A stretch of DNA of 64,000 nt from Pasteurella testudinis DSM 23072 (GTDB lineage Bacteria; Pseudomonadota; Gammaproteobacteria; Enterobacterales; Pasteurellaceae), in contig NZ_FWWV01000003.1 in NCBI RefSeq assembly GCF_900176075.1, positions 19,205 through 83,204 on the forward strand, written 5' to 3'. How positions within the stretch are numbered: the first letter of the stretch is position 1; the number at the start of each line of letters is the position of its first letter. This document shows positions 1 to 9,105 of this stretch, one piece after another. Both the position numbers and the translations under genes were made by a program. Under the pieces are notes generated by a model. It worked only from the letters and a program-made list of their open reading frames with translations. It made no database searches and was not told the origin of the DNA.

Positions 1-793
1 ACATTGGTGTATCCAATACCACTTCCGCACCCCACGGCAAATTTTTGTCCCAACCGACCGTCGCAAGGTAGTTGGCAATCGAAGCAAACACATCGTTTTG
101 GTTTTTCCAAATATCTTTATTGCCGTCACCGTCGGCATCAACCGCATAACTTAAAAACGAACTCGGCATAAATTGCGACTGCCCCATAGCGCCGGCCCAA
201 GAGCCTTTCATGCGTTCGCGCGAAATCACATTTTGCTGCAAAATTTTCAGCGCATTGATATATTCCTGACTGAACAAGGTTTCGCGCCGGCCGTCAAACG
301 CCAACGTTGCCAGTACCGACAGCACATCGTAATTGCCTTGATAGTAGCCAAAGCTGCTCTCCATGCCCCACAACGCCATAATATAGTGATTCGGCACGCC
401 GTATTTTTTGCTGGCTTGGTTCAACGCCGGCAGTTGCTGCCAATAGCGCTGTTCAGCGATGTTGACTTTCTGTTCGGTCAACACCCGATTAAGGTAATTG
501 GTCACACCGTTCGGGTTCGGCGTCGGCGGCAGATGACGGTTGCGTTGCGCCCGTTCCGCTTGGCTGTTATCCAGCTCCACCGCTTTCGGAATATAACGGA
601 CGTTTTGCGCTTTTTGTTGAATGGTGCGCGCACTCACGCCCTCCGCAACCGCTCTTTGCGCTAAATAGCCGACATAATCGTTAAAATAATTTAACGTTCT
701 CGGTTTATCAAACGGCTGGCCGTGATAAGTGCTTTGATTCGCGCTACAGCCGGTTAACGCCAGCGCAGCGATAAATACGGTTTTCTTAAACAT
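1..793 (-). CDS. mltB: Membrane-bound lytic murein transglycosylase B (C-terminus cut off)
   Basis: Outer-membrane lipoprotein that cleaves peptidoglycan glycan strands, leaving 1,6-anhydro ends. The start at 793 follows GGAAA in the mRNA. The protein opens with a lipoprotein signal peptide whose lipobox LTGC places the lipidated cysteine at residue 16. The segment WGMESSFGYY carries the family's catalytic glutamate (Glu145), and the later GAMGQSQFMPS stretch is typical of the SLT-type fold. About 264 residues are visible; E. coli MltB has about 361, so the C-terminus lies beyond base 1. The next gene upstream on the same strand is ycgL. Identification is by motif and overall sequence. Confidence 0.93.
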   Translation of the reverse strand, partial: MFKKTVFIAALALTGCSANQSTYHGQPFDKPRTLNYFNDYVGYLAQRAVAEGVSARTIQQKAQNVRYIPKAVELDNSQAERAQRNRHLPPTPNPNGVTNYLNRVLTEQKVNIAEQRYWQQLPALNQASKKYGVPNHYIMALWGMESSFGYYQGNYDVLSVLATLAFDGRRETLFSQEYINALKILQQNVISRERMKGSWAGAMGQSQFMPSSFLSYAVDADGDGNKDIWKNQNDVFASIANYLATVGWDKNLPWGAEVVLDTPM

Positions 794-812
794 TTGCTTT
801 CCTATCGATTAA

Positions 813-1103
813 TCAAATTGTAGCTGACGTTGTCACCTGAAGTTGTGACTTAAACAGTTCCAATAAATTCTCTTCTTGCTGGGGCATTTGCAGATAAAAT
901 CCCTGCGCTTCAATCTGTTGCCGCACCACATGATTCTCCGCCAATGCCAACGGTTTTTCGCCGTTCAAATTGAATAACATCAATAATTGCGGCTGTCCGA
1001 AACGCTGCAACAAGGCTTGCGGCACCGATGAAAAATCATCGCGCTTGGCAACATACAAATACATGCCAACATGTCGCTGCGTTTTATAAATGGCGCATAA
1101 CAT
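813..1103 (-). CDS. ycgL: YcgL domain protein
   Basis: Small conserved gammaproteobacterial protein of 96 residues. I recognise the family from MLCAIYK at the start, GMYLYVAKRDDFSSVP, and the GFYLQMP segment. The function is not established. A longer reading frame starts at 1133, but an AGGAG ribosome site lies 9 bases before the ATG at 1103 and only 2 bases before the ATG at 1112, so 1103 is the better start and gives the usual family N-terminus. It is divergent from minC. The ycgL-minC neighbourhood is also found in enterobacteria. Confidence 0.85.
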   Translation of the reverse strand: MLCAIYKTQRHVGMYLYVAKRDDFSSVPQALLQRFGQPQLLMLFNLNGEKPLALAENHVVRQQIEAQGFYLQMPQQEENLLELFKSQLQVTTSATI

Positions 1104-1138
1104 AAATTGCATTCTCCTGATAAATTCATTCAATTATT

Positions 1139-1258
1139 AGGGGTTGCTGATGTTTGTTTATATTTCAAACATAACCCGTAGGGCTATGATGATTTTTTGC
1201 CAATACAAGGCAGAAAACAATCCATAGCTCAAATTATAAACAAACATCAGCAGACCCT
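1139..1258. repeat. MITE-like palindromic element, short copy
   Basis: A 120-bp element with terminal inverted repeats (left end AGGGGTTGCTGATGTTTG, right end reading AGGGTCTGCTGATGTTTG on the other strand). It shares its ends and the core CCCGTAGGGCTATGA with the 267-bp element at 54543-54809 but lacks most of the interior. It encodes nothing and sits between divergent ycgL and minC. The left end has drifted from the right, so this copy may be old. Confidence 0.75.
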
Positions 1259-1293
1259 ATTATTTTAATTAAAACATTATACGAAATTTATAC

Positions 1294-1299
1294 TATAAT
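1294..1299 (+). promoter_or_regulatory. Candidate -10 box of minC
   Basis: A perfect TATAAT 42 bases before the minC ATG, just inside the AT-rich flank of the MITE-like element. I see no good -35 at 16-18 bp, so this is a weak call. If correct, the inserted element supplies the DNA directly upstream of the promoter. Confidence 0.35.
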
Positions 1300-1340
1300 C
1301 AGAACACTAAATTCACTCTAAACCACGACTCCCGCGCATT

Positions 1341-2018
1341 ATGGCAAATGATATTATTGAGTTACATACCGGACAGTTCTCTTCTGTTTTGATTACCATT
1401 AATAGCTCCAGTTTGGTGGCGATTAAAAAAGCCTTGACCAATAAAGTCAAAAAATCGCCGTTGTTTTTCCAAAATGTGCCGGTGATTGTGCAATTCAATC
1501 CGTTTTTACAAAAAATGGATCTGCTCAAATTGCAACAACTGTTGGCGGAATTCGGTATTAATCTGATCGGGGTCAGCAATTGGCAGAATAATCTGGAAAA
1601 AGAGTTGGTGTTGAGCTACAACCTGCCGGCGTTGGGCAAAAGCACCAGTTTAGATGAAATCATGACCCAATTTCGTTATGTGCCGCCCAAAATCGTGCGT
1701 GAAAATGTCACCGCCGGACAAGTCATCTATGCCAAAAACTGCGATTTGATTATTCACGGCGATGTGGCGCAAGGGGCGGAAGTCGCCGCCGACGGTAATA
1801 TTCACATCTACGGCAAATTGCAGGGACGGGCGATGGCGGGCGTCAATGCCGACAGTGCCGGCAGTAGCGAATGTGCGGTTTATACCCAATATTTGGACGC
1901 CGAATTTCTTTCGGTCTGTAAGCGCTTTGTCTATAAATCTCAAATTCCAATCGACTATCTGTTACAAGCCGTGCGGATCGAGGCGCAAAACAATGCGCTG
2001 GCTTACCAGTATATTTAA
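1341..2018 (+). CDS. minC: Septum site-determining protein MinC
   Basis: Inhibitor of FtsZ polymerisation that blocks division at the poles when recruited to the membrane by MinD. The 225-residue length and two-part layout fit the family: an N-terminal FtsZ-interacting domain (about 1-105) and a C-terminal right-handed beta-helix domain (about 120-225) with VTAGQVIYAKNCDLIIHGDV and GNIHIYGKLQGRAMAG. The start codon has no clear ribosome site. In most bacteria minD and minE follow minC directly; here the next gene is cysB on the opposite strand, so this minC stands alone in the window. Confidence 0.93.
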   Translation: MANDIIELHTGQFSSVLITINSSSLVAIKKALTNKVKKSPLFFQNVPVIVQFNPFLQKMDLLKLQQLLAEFGINLIGVSNWQNNLEKELVLSYNLPALGKSTSLDEIMTQFRYVPPKIVRENVTAGQVIYAKNCDLIIHGDVAQGAEVAADGNIHIYGKLQGRAMAGVNADSAGSSECAVYTQYLDAEFLSVCKRFVYKSQIPIDYLLQAVRIEAQNNALAYQYI

Positions 2019-2037
2019 GCGCCGACAGCCAAAATAA

Positions 2038-2057
2038 AGGCGGAAAACTATCCGCCT
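2038..2057. terminator. Hairpin between convergent minC and cysB (GGCGGAT family)
   Basis: AGGCGGA and TCCGCCT form a 7-bp stem with a 6-base loop between the convergent ends of minC and cysB. On the minus strand it is followed by TTTATTTT, so it best serves cysB. The stem resembles the GGCGGAT hairpins near 33.9, 51.2, 51.3 and 55.2 kb. Confidence 0.6.
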
Positions 2058-2088
2058 CTGATACCGCTTGATGGTGATTTTCCTGCGT

Positions 2089-3060
2089 TCAACGCATTTC
2101 CAATTCAATATCGCTGAATAATTTTTGGATCGCATTGTTATTCGGCATTTTTTCCGCCTGTTCGACCATCGGACGGGTCAGGTGATCCGAAAAATAATTG
2201 ATGAAATCATACATATAATGGCGCAAGAAAGAGCCGCGTTTAAAGGCAATCTGCGTGCTGCTCGGTTTAAACAGATGCGAAGCGTCAATCGCCACCAAAT
2301 CGGTGTCTTCATGGGTGTGTGCCATGGATGCCATAATCCCGACCCCCAAGCCCAAGCGGACGTAGGTTTTGATCACATCGGCATCAGTGGCGGTGAACAC
2401 GATATTCGGCAGAATGCCGCTGCTGTTAAACGCCTGCGACAAATCGGACGCACCGGTGAAACCAAAGGTGTAAGTCACCAACGGATATTTGCCCAGCTCT
2501 TCAATCGTAATGTTTTTACAATTAACCAACGGGTGATCGCGTTTCACGATTACCGAACGGTTCCAGTTATAACACGGCAACAACACCACGCCTTCGAACA
2601 AATATTGCGCTTCGGTGGTGATCGCCAGATCGACTTCGCCCGACAGCAGCGCATCATAAATCTGTGTCGGCGAGCCTTGGTGAATCTGTAAACTGACATC
2701 GGGATAGCGGGTTAAAAAGCGCTCGACCACTTTCGGCAGCACATAACGTGCCTGCGTATTGGTGGTGGCAATGCGCAAAATGCCGTGATCGGGACGGGTA
2801 TATTCATCGGCAATCGCTTTGATACTTTGCGTTTTGGCTAATAATTCGCGCGCAATGGCGATAATTTTGCGCCCTTCGGCAGTGATGCTTTTGATATGTT
2901 TGCCGTTGCGCTCAAAAATTTCCAGTCCCAACTCCTGCTCCAGCAACCGCACTTGTTTGCTGATCCCCGGCTGCGAAGTATATAACGACTCGGCAGCATC
3001 GGTAATGTTCAGGTTTTGATTGGCAATCTCAATGATATAGCGTAACTGTTGAATCTTCAT
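2089..3060 (-). CDS. cysB: LysR-type regulator of cysteine biosynthesis CysB
   Basis: Transcription activator of sulfur assimilation genes, responding to N-acetylserine in enterobacteria. The 323-residue length equals that of CysB. The N-terminal winged helix-turn-helix (about 1-60) begins MKIQQLRYIIEIA and contains SLYTSQPGISKQVRLLE. The effector-binding region includes TTNTQARYVLP, GSPTQIYDALLSGEVDLAI and TYTFGFTGASDLSQAF, all typical of CysB rather than other LysR proteins. It is 36 bp downstream of rluB on the same strand. Its closest alternative would be the paralogue Cbl; the match to CysB looks better. Confidence 0.93.
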   Translation of the reverse strand: MKIQQLRYIIEIANQNLNITDAAESLYTSQPGISKQVRLLEQELGLEIFERNGKHIKSITAEGRKIIAIARELLAKTQSIKAIADEYTRPDHGILRIATTNTQARYVLPKVVERFLTRYPDVSLQIHQGSPTQIYDALLSGEVDLAITTEAQYLFEGVVLLPCYNWNRSVIVKRDHPLVNCKNITIEELGKYPLVTYTFGFTGASDLSQAFNSSGILPNIVFTATDADVIKTYVRLGLGVGIMASMAHTHEDTDLVAIDASHLFKPSSTQIAFKRGSFLRHYMYDFINYFSDHLTRPMVEQAEKMPNNNAIQKLFSDIELEMR

Positions 3061-3096
3061 CTCACATTCCTTTTATCGGCCCTTTTCTCGATCCGG

Positions 3097-4158
3097 TTAG
3101 CGATCATTATTGCGCTGGCGGCGGGTCGCGGTTTGTCCGGAAAAACGTTTGACCGCTTTACGGATTTTGGCGGTTTTCATGCGGCGGCGCTGGGTATGCT
3201 GTTCAATTTTGCTTTCCGTTTCCGGCGGCAAACCGACCAATTCACGCAGATAATTTACTTCGGTCAACGCCATTTCCTGCCAACCGCCGCGCGGAAGCTG
3301 TTTCGACAGACTGATATTGCCGTAACGGATACGGATCAAACGGCTGACCTGAATGCCCTGCGACTCCCACAAACGGCGGACTTCACGATTACGCCCCTCG
3401 GTCAATGTCACGTCAAACCATTGGTTGATGCCTTGGCCGCCACCGCTCTTGATGGATTTAAACTGTGCCGGACCGTCCTCCAGCTGCACGCCCTTACGCA
3501 AGCGGAATAACATCGCTTCGTTCACCTCGCCGAACACGCGCACGGAATATTCACGCTCGATTTCACGGCTCGGGTGCATTAAACGATTGGCTAACTCGCC
3601 GTCGGTCGTGAACAACATCAGGCCGGAGGTATTAATGTCCAAACGTCCGACCGCGATCCAACGCGAACCGTTCAAACGCGGCAGTCGGTCAAACACCGTA
3701 GCCCGTCCTTCCGGATCGTGACGGGTGCACAGCTCCCCTTCCGGTTTGTAATACATCAGCACTCGACAAACCTGTTTTTGTACGGCGGTTAAATTGATCA
3801 GATTGCCGTCAATACGGATTTTGGTATCGCTGCGCAGCTCAATGCGATCGCCCAAGGTCGCGATTTGTCCGTTCACACTAACCCGGTTTTGCGCAATAAT
3901 CGCTTCGATTTCGCGGCGTGACCCTTGTCCGGCTCGAGCCAGAATCTTTTGCAACTTCTCGCCGCTGACTCTCTTTTTATTCGTTGCTTCCGTTGTATTG
4001 TCAGCGGTTTTAACCGGCTTCGGCGCTTGCGGTTTTTGGCCGGCATCACGTGTGGTATTTGGCGAATGCGGCGCACGGTTTTTTGCCGCCGTTGCCGCGT
4101 TGTTTGCTTGTTTGCCAAGCCGTTTGCCCGCTTGTGCAGGTTTGTTGATTGCTTTCAT
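3097..4158 (-). CDS. rluB: 23S rRNA pseudouridine(2605) synthase RluB
   Basis: Modifies a uridine of helix 93 region in 23S rRNA. Residues about 64-125 form an S4 RNA-binding domain ([19 protein letters not shown]). The catalytic domain carries [20 protein letters not shown], with Asp174 as the family's catalytic aspartate, and ends with [15 protein letters not shown]. The first 60 residues are a low-complexity tail rich in Lys, Ala, Asn and Thr, and the C-terminus is very basic ([15 protein letters not shown]). Both tails are common in this family. It lies between yciO and cysB on the same strand, as in enterobacterial order. Confidence 0.92.
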   Translation of the reverse strand: MKAINKPAQAGKRLGKQANNAATAAKNRAPHSPNTTRDAGQKPQAPKPVKTADNTTEATNKKRVSGEKLQKILARAGQGSRREIEAIIAQNRVSVNGQIATLGDRIELRSDTKIRIDGNLINLTAVQKQVCRVLMYYKPEGELCTRHDPEGRATVFDRLPRLNGSRWIAVGRLDINTSGLMLFTTDGELANRLMHPSREIEREYSVRVFGEVNEAMLFRLRKGVQLEDGPAQFKSIKSGGGQGINQWFDVTLTEGRNREVRRLWESQGIQVSRLIRIRYGNISLSKQLPRGGWQEMALTEVNYLRELVGLPPETESKIEQHTQRRRMKTAKIRKAVKRFSGQTATRRQRNNDR

Positions 4159-4221
4159 GTGTTCCTCTGTGTCACCCTCACGGGTGTCAATAATTGATAA
4201 TTTAAACGGCGTAGTTATTAT

Positions 4222-4244
4222 TCAAGTAGTTCTTCTCAAGTAGT
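4222..4244. repeat. 14-bp tandem duplication after yciO
   Basis: TCAAGTAGTTCTTC is followed directly by TCAAGTAGTGACTA, immediately 3' of the yciO stop codon. It is one of several short intergenic tandem repeats in the window. Confidence 0.6.
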
Positions 4245-4246
4245 GA

Positions 4247-4867
4247 CTACTCAAAAGGTGCTGTTGAACCGTTGCCGATCCGGATAATTTGCGGTGTGTC
4301 GTCGGTCAAATCCACGACGGTCGTCGGTTTTTGTCCCAAATAACCGCCGTTGATGATTAAATCCACCTGTTTTTCCAGACGATCGCGAATCTCCTCCGGA
4401 TCATATTGTGTTTCTTCTTCCCCGGGTAAAATCAGGGAGCAGGATAAAATCGGTTCGCCCAGCTCTGACAACAAACTGAGTGCGATTTTATTATCCGGCA
4501 CGCGAATGCCGATGGTTTTGCGTTTCGATGTCATCAAACGGCGCGGCAGCTCTTTGGTTGCGGTCAGAATAAAGGTATAGTGCCCCGGCGTATTATTTTT
4601 AATTAAACGATACGCCACATTGCTGACAATCGAATAATTGGACAGTTCGGACAAATCGCTGCAAACCAACGTAAAATTATGTCCTTCCGGCAACTGCCGC
4701 AGCTCGACAATGCGATCCATCGCGTGCTTCTCGCCAATCATGCAACCCAACGCATAGCCGGAATCGGTCGGATAGACAATGACGCCGCCGCTACGCAAAA
4801 TTTCAACAGCCTGTTTGATTAAACGGGGCTGCGGGTTATCGGGATGGATATAAAAAAACTGGCTCAT
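4247..4867 (-). CDS. yciO: YciO family protein (Sua5/YciO/YrdC fold)
   Basis: A 206-residue member of the threonylcarbamoyl-AMP synthase superfamily. YciO is the paralogue of TsaC/YrdC, and its own role in tRNA t6A formation is doubtful. Family features are GGVIVYPTDSGYALGC, RQLPEGHNFTLVC, NNTPGHYTFIL and SKRKTIGIRVPDN. A start at 4909 would add 14 residues; the ATG at 4867 gives the family N-terminus MSQFFYIHPDNPQ and has GAGAG 6 bases upstream, so I use it. It lies between rnm and rluB on the same strand, the conserved arrangement. Confidence 0.88.
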   Translation of the reverse strand: MSQFFYIHPDNPQPRLIKQAVEILRSGGVIVYPTDSGYALGCMIGEKHAMDRIVELRQLPEGHNFTLVCSDLSELSNYSIVSNVAYRLIKNNTPGHYTFILTATKELPRRLMTSKRKTIGIRVPDNKIALSLLSELGEPILSCSLILPGEEETQYDPEEIRDRLEKQVDLIINGGYLGQKPTTVVDLTDDTPQIIRIGNGSTAPFE

Positions 4868-4992
4868 CGACTTCTCTCTATCTACTATTACTGGCAATTG
4901 ATATGACAAAATTTACGCGTGGAATTATACGCTATATAACCAAAAACAATAAGCGATTTCTATTTACGGCGGATATTTTATTAACACGGCAA

Positions 4993-5044
4993 ACCGCACT
5001 TCCGCCTAATTTGGCTGAGGTGGCAAAGTGCGGTGCGACAGAGT
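4993..5044. terminator. Paired uptake sequences 3' of rnm, possible weak terminator
   Basis: ACCGCACTT and AAGTGCGGT form an inverted pair, strengthened by nearby CCGCC/GGTGG, just after the rnm stop. There is no good T-run on either side, so termination would be weak. Confidence 0.4.
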
Positions 5045-5056
5045 GGGAGACGGTTG

Positions 5057-5929
5057 CTAATATTGAAAATGCGGCATTTGCCAAATCGGTTTCGACACTG
5101 TCGGCAACCAAAGGTTTTTGCCCAGTTCAATCCAACCGCAGGGATAATGAAAATCCGAACCGGCCGATGCCAACAAGCCCATTTCATCGACCAGTTTGGC
5201 TAAATTATGCCGTTGATCCGGCGATTGTCCACTGTGCGCCACTTCCACCGCATCGCCGCCCCACTGCTGAAAATCGCTTAATAAGCGCTGCAACCATTTG
5301 CGTGTCAGCGGATAGCGCAACGGGTGGGCGCAAACCGCCAAACCGCCGGCTTGGTGAATCACCCGATTGGCAGTTTCGATATCGCACCATTGTGCATTGA
5401 CATACGCCGGTTTGCCTTGCCCCAGATAGCGTTTAAAGGCTTGGGTTTCGTTTTTTACTTTACCGATCTGCACCAAATAACGCGCATAGTGTGCGCGGGT
5501 CACTTCACCTTCAGCCAGCGATTTTGCGCCGGCGTAGGCCTGTTCGACACCGCACTTTTCCAATTTGTTACCGATTTCAAGCGCCCGTTGTTGCCGCAAT
5601 TGCGCTTGTTGCGCCAAAAGTGCGGTCATCGCCGGATGTTTATGATCAAATCCCAAACCGACAATATGAATGCCGCGATTATTCCACAACGTTGAAATTT
5701 CCACACCGTTAATCAAACGGATATTGTGTTGCTGCGCCGCAAACCGCGCCTCATCTAAGCCGTCCACCGTATCGTGATCCGTCAGTGCCAACAGTTGAAT
5801 GCCTTTTTCCGCCGCTCTGGCGACCACGTCGTTCGGCGGCAATACGCCGTCGGATATATTGCTGTGACAATGTAAATCAATCGTAGAATTGGAAACGGTT
5901 AACTGTTGTTGCTGCATGAATATTCTCAA
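5057..5929 (-). CDS. rnm: PHP-domain RNase AM (5'-3' exoribonuclease, YciV/TrpH family)
   Basis: Metal-dependent phosphoesterase of the PHP family. In E. coli, RNase AM trims 5' ends of rRNA precursors and degrades 3'-phosphoadenosine 5'-phosphate and short oligonucleotides. The metal-binding motifs are in order: DLHCHSNISDG (near residue 20), ALTDHDT, NGVEIS, AVCAHP and SAGSDFH. The 290 residues fit the family. The start is at 5929 or at the in-frame ATG 12 bases later; neither has a strong ribosome site. It is upstream of yciO, with about 190 bp between. Confidence 0.87.
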   Translation of the reverse strand: MRIFMQQQQLTVSNSTIDLHCHSNISDGVLPPNDVVARAAEKGIQLLALTDHDTVDGLDEARFAAQQHNIRLINGVEISTLWNNRGIHIVGLGFDHKHPAMTALLAQQAQLRQQRALEIGNKLEKCGVEQAYAGAKSLAEGEVTRAHYARYLVQIGKVKNETQAFKRYLGQGKPAYVNAQWCDIETANRVIHQAGGLAVCAHPLRYPLTRKWLQRLLSDFQQWGGDAVEVAHSGQSPDQRHNLAKLVDEMGLLASAGSDFHYPCGWIELGKNLWLPTVSKPIWQMPHFQY

Positions 5930-5975
5930 CTAAAGGGTTAATGATGGGGCTGGTAATGGGTTGATACGTTGCAAA

Positions 5976-6557
5976 TCAAGCGTACTGTTGCTGCCATAAC
6001 CGCTCGGATTGTACGGCGATTGCCGACGGCTGCAAGCGGTTATTGAAAATCCGCAACGGTTGCCCGAATTGCAAGCGCAAACCAGGCAGCTCCAATTGCG
6101 CTTCCAGTAACAGGCAATCGACCACATCCCCGTCACCGCCCACGGCAAGCAAGGTAATAGGCTGCTGATTTTGTTTGATGGTAGTCTGCACAAAAGCCGG
6201 CATATCGTTTAGCCAGTCACTCTCCGCCGATTGATTCTGTGGCTGAGAGTGCGGGGCGAATTCAAAAAACCAGCTTTTCGGCTGAATCGGCAATAAAAAC
6301 AAACGGGCGGCTACGGCGGTATACGCAATAAATTCCAATTGAGACGGCGTAATCAAATCGCTGTACTCAATCAGGTCTATAATTTGACTATAAAACAGAA
6401 AATCTTCGGTTTCGCAATCGCAACGGCTTAACGCCTGCTGACAGAGCATTTCGCCTTTCAACGCCGTACGGATTTTTCGTTGGGTCGCGTCAGAACACAG
6501 CATCAGACAATCTGCTGCTTGATCATACTCCCAATAAAAAAATCCATTCATCTGCAT
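5976..6557 (-). CDS. Conserved-looking protein of unknown function
   Basis: A 193-residue acidic, aromatic-rich protein that I do not recognise. It begins MQMNGFFYWEYD, has a cysteine cluster (CRCDCE-type, near residues 40-50), no signal peptide and no clear membrane segment. The region SWFFEFAP and the C-terminal LQFGQPLRIFNNRLQ look structured. A second in-frame ATG at 6551 could be the start. It lies between folC and rnm on the same strand, about 100 bp after folC, and codon use is like its neighbours. It may be a Pasteurellaceae-specific gene. No function is claimed. Confidence 0.65.
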   Translation of the reverse strand: MQMNGFFYWEYDQAADCLMLCSDATQRKIRTALKGEMLCQQALSRCDCETEDFLFYSQIIDLIEYSDLITPSQLEFIAYTAVAARLFLLPIQPKSWFFEFAPHSQPQNQSAESDWLNDMPAFVQTTIKQNQQPITLLAVGGDGDVVDCLLLEAQLELPGLRLQFGQPLRIFNNRLQPSAIAVQSERLWQQQYA

Positions 6558-6661
6558 TATTTTGCCACCGTCCGTTCACCCTAAGATTATCCTACCTGTT
6601 TTCGTTTTATACGGCTACTTTTTTATCCGAATTCACAACCTAAACCGCACTTTTTAGCCTG

Positions 6662-8050
6662 CTAAACGGCTTTACGCTTCACATTTTGCTCCGCAAGCAA
6701 GGCTAAAAATTCGGCAACGGTGAAAAAAGAACCGAAAATCAGCAACAATTCATCTTGCTGCATTTCCGACAGTGCGGTTTTAACCGCCAAAGTCACACTG
6801 GAAGCAGTTTTTGCGGTTTGTTGCTGCGGCGGCGTTAAATAATCCGCGACCGCACTTTGCAACTGTTCGCCGCGCTGCCCACGATAGCAATCCAAGGTTG
6901 CAAAGTGCCATTGATCGATCAAACCTGCCAACGGTTCGACCACATGGCCGGCATCTTTGTCTTTCAACATCGCAAAGACCGCCGTCACTTTAAGGTGACG
7001 CTGTAACTTGCCAGCTTGCGTTTTCAGCTGTCGTAATTTTTGCGCTAAATAGCGTGCCGCATGCGGATTATGCCCGACATCAACGATCACCTGCGGAAAC
7101 TTGGCGAGCGGTAACTGCCAGCGCGCCGCCAAAATTTGTAATTGTGACGGTTGAATCGTTTGGAACCGCCCGCTTAATTCGACTTCGGTCAAGGTTTTCA
7201 GCACAGTGTCAGCACTGATCCGAAACGGCAAACATGCGCACACCGCCAATGCGGTTGCGGCGTTGGCCAGCGGAATTTGCGGCAGCGGCAAATGTTGCCA
7301 GACCGCACTTTTATCGATATTTTTCTCGCTATGGCTTTGCCACTGCCAGCTTTGCGCCTGCTCGGAATATGACCACTCTTTGTCACGCCGGAACAGTTCG
7401 CAGCCGATTTGTGCCGCATGCTCGATCACCGAAAGCGGGAGATCCGGCTCACCGATTACCGCACGTTTACCGGCGCGAAAAATACCGGCTTTTTCATAGC
7501 CGATTTGCTCGCGGTTGTCGCCCAGATAATCGACATGATCAATATCGATCGAGGTGATTACGCTGATATCGCTGTCGACGATATTAGTGGCGTCCAACCG
7601 TCCGCCCAGCCCCACTTCCAGAATCACCACGTCCAGCTGCGCCTGTTTGAATAGATACAGCGCCGATAAGGTGCTGAATTCAAAATAGCTCAAGGATTCG
7701 CTTTTATGCTGATCGAGAAAATAAAAAGCGGCGCTGTGTGCCGAATCGGGCAATTCCTGATTTTGGATTCGAACCCGTTCGTTATAGCGCAGCAAGTGCG
7801 GTGAAGAATAGACCCCGACACGATAACCGGCGTTTAACAGCAGCATTTCCAACAGGCGGCAAGTCGTGCCTTTGCCGTTGGTGCCGCCGACCGTGATCAC
7901 AAAAGGCGCGGGCTGCAACAGCGCCAACTCGGCGGCAACCCGTTTGACCCGCTCCAATCCCATATCAATGATTTTGCCGTGGCTCTGCTCAATATAGCAA
8001 AGCCACTTCTCCAGCGGAGAGGTGGCTTGTAAAGATGTCGTCATAACCAT
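6662..8050 (-). CDS. folC: Bifunctional folylpolyglutamate synthase / dihydrofolate synthase
   Basis: Adds L-glutamate to dihydropteroate and further glutamates to tetrahydrofolate, using ATP. The 462-residue protein has the Mur-ligase-type P-loop VGGTNGKGTT (residues about 54-63), the SSPHLLRYNERVRI motif, VGLGGRLDATN and VDVGHNPHAARYL. The start codon directly follows the accD stop (TAAATG), so the two genes are surely cotranscribed. A second in-frame ATG lies 6 bases on. The accD-folC pair is conserved in gammaproteobacteria. Confidence 0.95.
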   Translation of the reverse strand: MVMTTSLQATSPLEKWLCYIEQSHGKIIDMGLERVKRVAAELALLQPAPFVITVGGTNGKGTTCRLLEMLLLNAGYRVGVYSSPHLLRYNERVRIQNQELPDSAHSAAFYFLDQHKSESLSYFEFSTLSALYLFKQAQLDVVILEVGLGGRLDATNIVDSDISVITSIDIDHVDYLGDNREQIGYEKAGIFRAGKRAVIGEPDLPLSVIEHAAQIGCELFRRDKEWSYSEQAQSWQWQSHSEKNIDKSAVWQHLPLPQIPLANAATALAVCACLPFRISADTVLKTLTEVELSGRFQTIQPSQLQILAARWQLPLAKFPQVIVDVGHNPHAARYLAQKLRQLKTQAGKLQRHLKVTAVFAMLKDKDAGHVVEPLAGLIDQWHFATLDCYRGQRGEQLQSAVADYLTPPQQQTAKTASSVTLAVKTALSEMQQDELLLIFGSFFTVAEFLALLAEQNVKRKAV

Positions 8051-8971
8051 TTAGCTTTGGCTGTCGTTTTCTTGCGGTTGTCCATTGTCTTCAACCAATT
8101 CCACTTCTTTGAACGGGGAAGGTTGAGCACACAGTTTGGATAAAATACTGGCTAAGGTTTTGCGCATTTCCAAACGATTGACAATCATATCAATCGCGCC
8201 TTTTTCCAATAAAAATTCGCTGCGTTGGAAGCCTTCCGGCAGTTTTTCGCGCACGGTCTGCTCGATCACGCGTGGACCAGCAAAACCGATCAACGCTTTC
8301 GGTTCGGCAATATTAATGTCGCCCAGCATGGCAAAACTGGCTGACACCCCACCCATGGTCGGATCGGTCAACACCGAAATATACGGCACGCCGGCTTCTT
8401 TCATTTTCGCCAACACCGCACTGGTTTTCGCCATTTGCATTAAGGAAAACAGCGCTTCCTGCATGCGTGCGCCGCCGCTGGCGGAAAAACAGATTAACGG
8501 CCAGCCGTTTTCCAGCGCCGTTTCCGCCGCTTTGACGAATTTGCCGCCGACCACCGAACCCATCGAGCCGCCCATAAAATTAAAGTTAAATGCCGCAACC
8601 ACCACCGGTAAATCGTAGATTTTGCCTTGCATCACAATCAGCGCATCTTTTTCACCGGTCTGCTTTTGCGCCGCACTGATACGGTCTTTATAGCGTTTTA
8701 AATCTTTGAACTTTAAAACATCTTCCGGTTCAAATTCCGCCGCCAGCTCTTGTGCGCTGTTTTCGTCCAAGAGTTGCAATAAACGTGTTCTCGGATCAAT
8801 CCGCATATGATGACCACACTTTGGACACACTTCCAAATTGCGCACCACTTCATCACGATATAAAACCTGCTCGCATGAGGTGCACTTGGTCCAAATCCCT
8901 TCCGGCACGTTGGCTTTTTGGCTACTGCTGCTTACCGAGGTTTTGCTAAAAATTCTTTCAATCCAGCTCAT
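8051..8971 (-). CDS. accD: Acetyl-CoA carboxylase carboxyltransferase subunit beta
   Basis: Works with AccA to move the carboxyl group from biotin to acetyl-CoA, the first step of fatty acid synthesis. The N-terminus carries a four-cysteine zinc ribbon (Cys30, 33, 49, 52 in [12 protein letters not shown] and VCPKCGHH). The crotonase-type domain includes [15 protein letters not shown] and [16 protein letters not shown] lies 7 bases before the ATG. The 134-bp gap to truA holds an inverted repeat TTAATTGA/TCAATTAA (8996-9018) without a T-run. Confidence 0.96.
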   Translation of the reverse strand: MSWIERIFSKTSVSSSSQKANVPEGIWTKCTSCEQVLYRDEVVRNLEVCPKCGHHMRIDPRTRLLQLLDENSAQELAAEFEPEDVLKFKDLKRYKDRISAAQKQTGEKDALIVMQGKIYDLPVVVAAFNFNFMGGSMGSVVGGKFVKAAETALENGWPLICFSASGGARMQEALFSLMQMAKTSAVLAKMKEAGVPYISVLTDPTMGGVSASFAMLGDINIAEPKALIGFAGPRVIEQTVREKLPEGFQRSEFLLEKGAIDMIVNRLEMRKTLASILSKLCAQPSPFKEVELVEDNGQPQENDSQS

Positions 8972-9105
8972 TGGTTAACCTTTTTGATGATTTCTTTAAT
9001 TGATGGTTGCTCAATTAATATGGGTTATTAATAAATGTCGATAAATTTGGCTTATTACACCATATTTATCCTTTTTTTTATACCGTTTTTCCAACTTTAA
9101 GCGAA

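Noticed and set aside
8996..9018. Inverted repeat TTAATTGA/TCAATTAA before accD as a terminator or FNR site
   Set aside because: No T-run follows, and the dyad does not fit TTGAT-N4-ATCAA.
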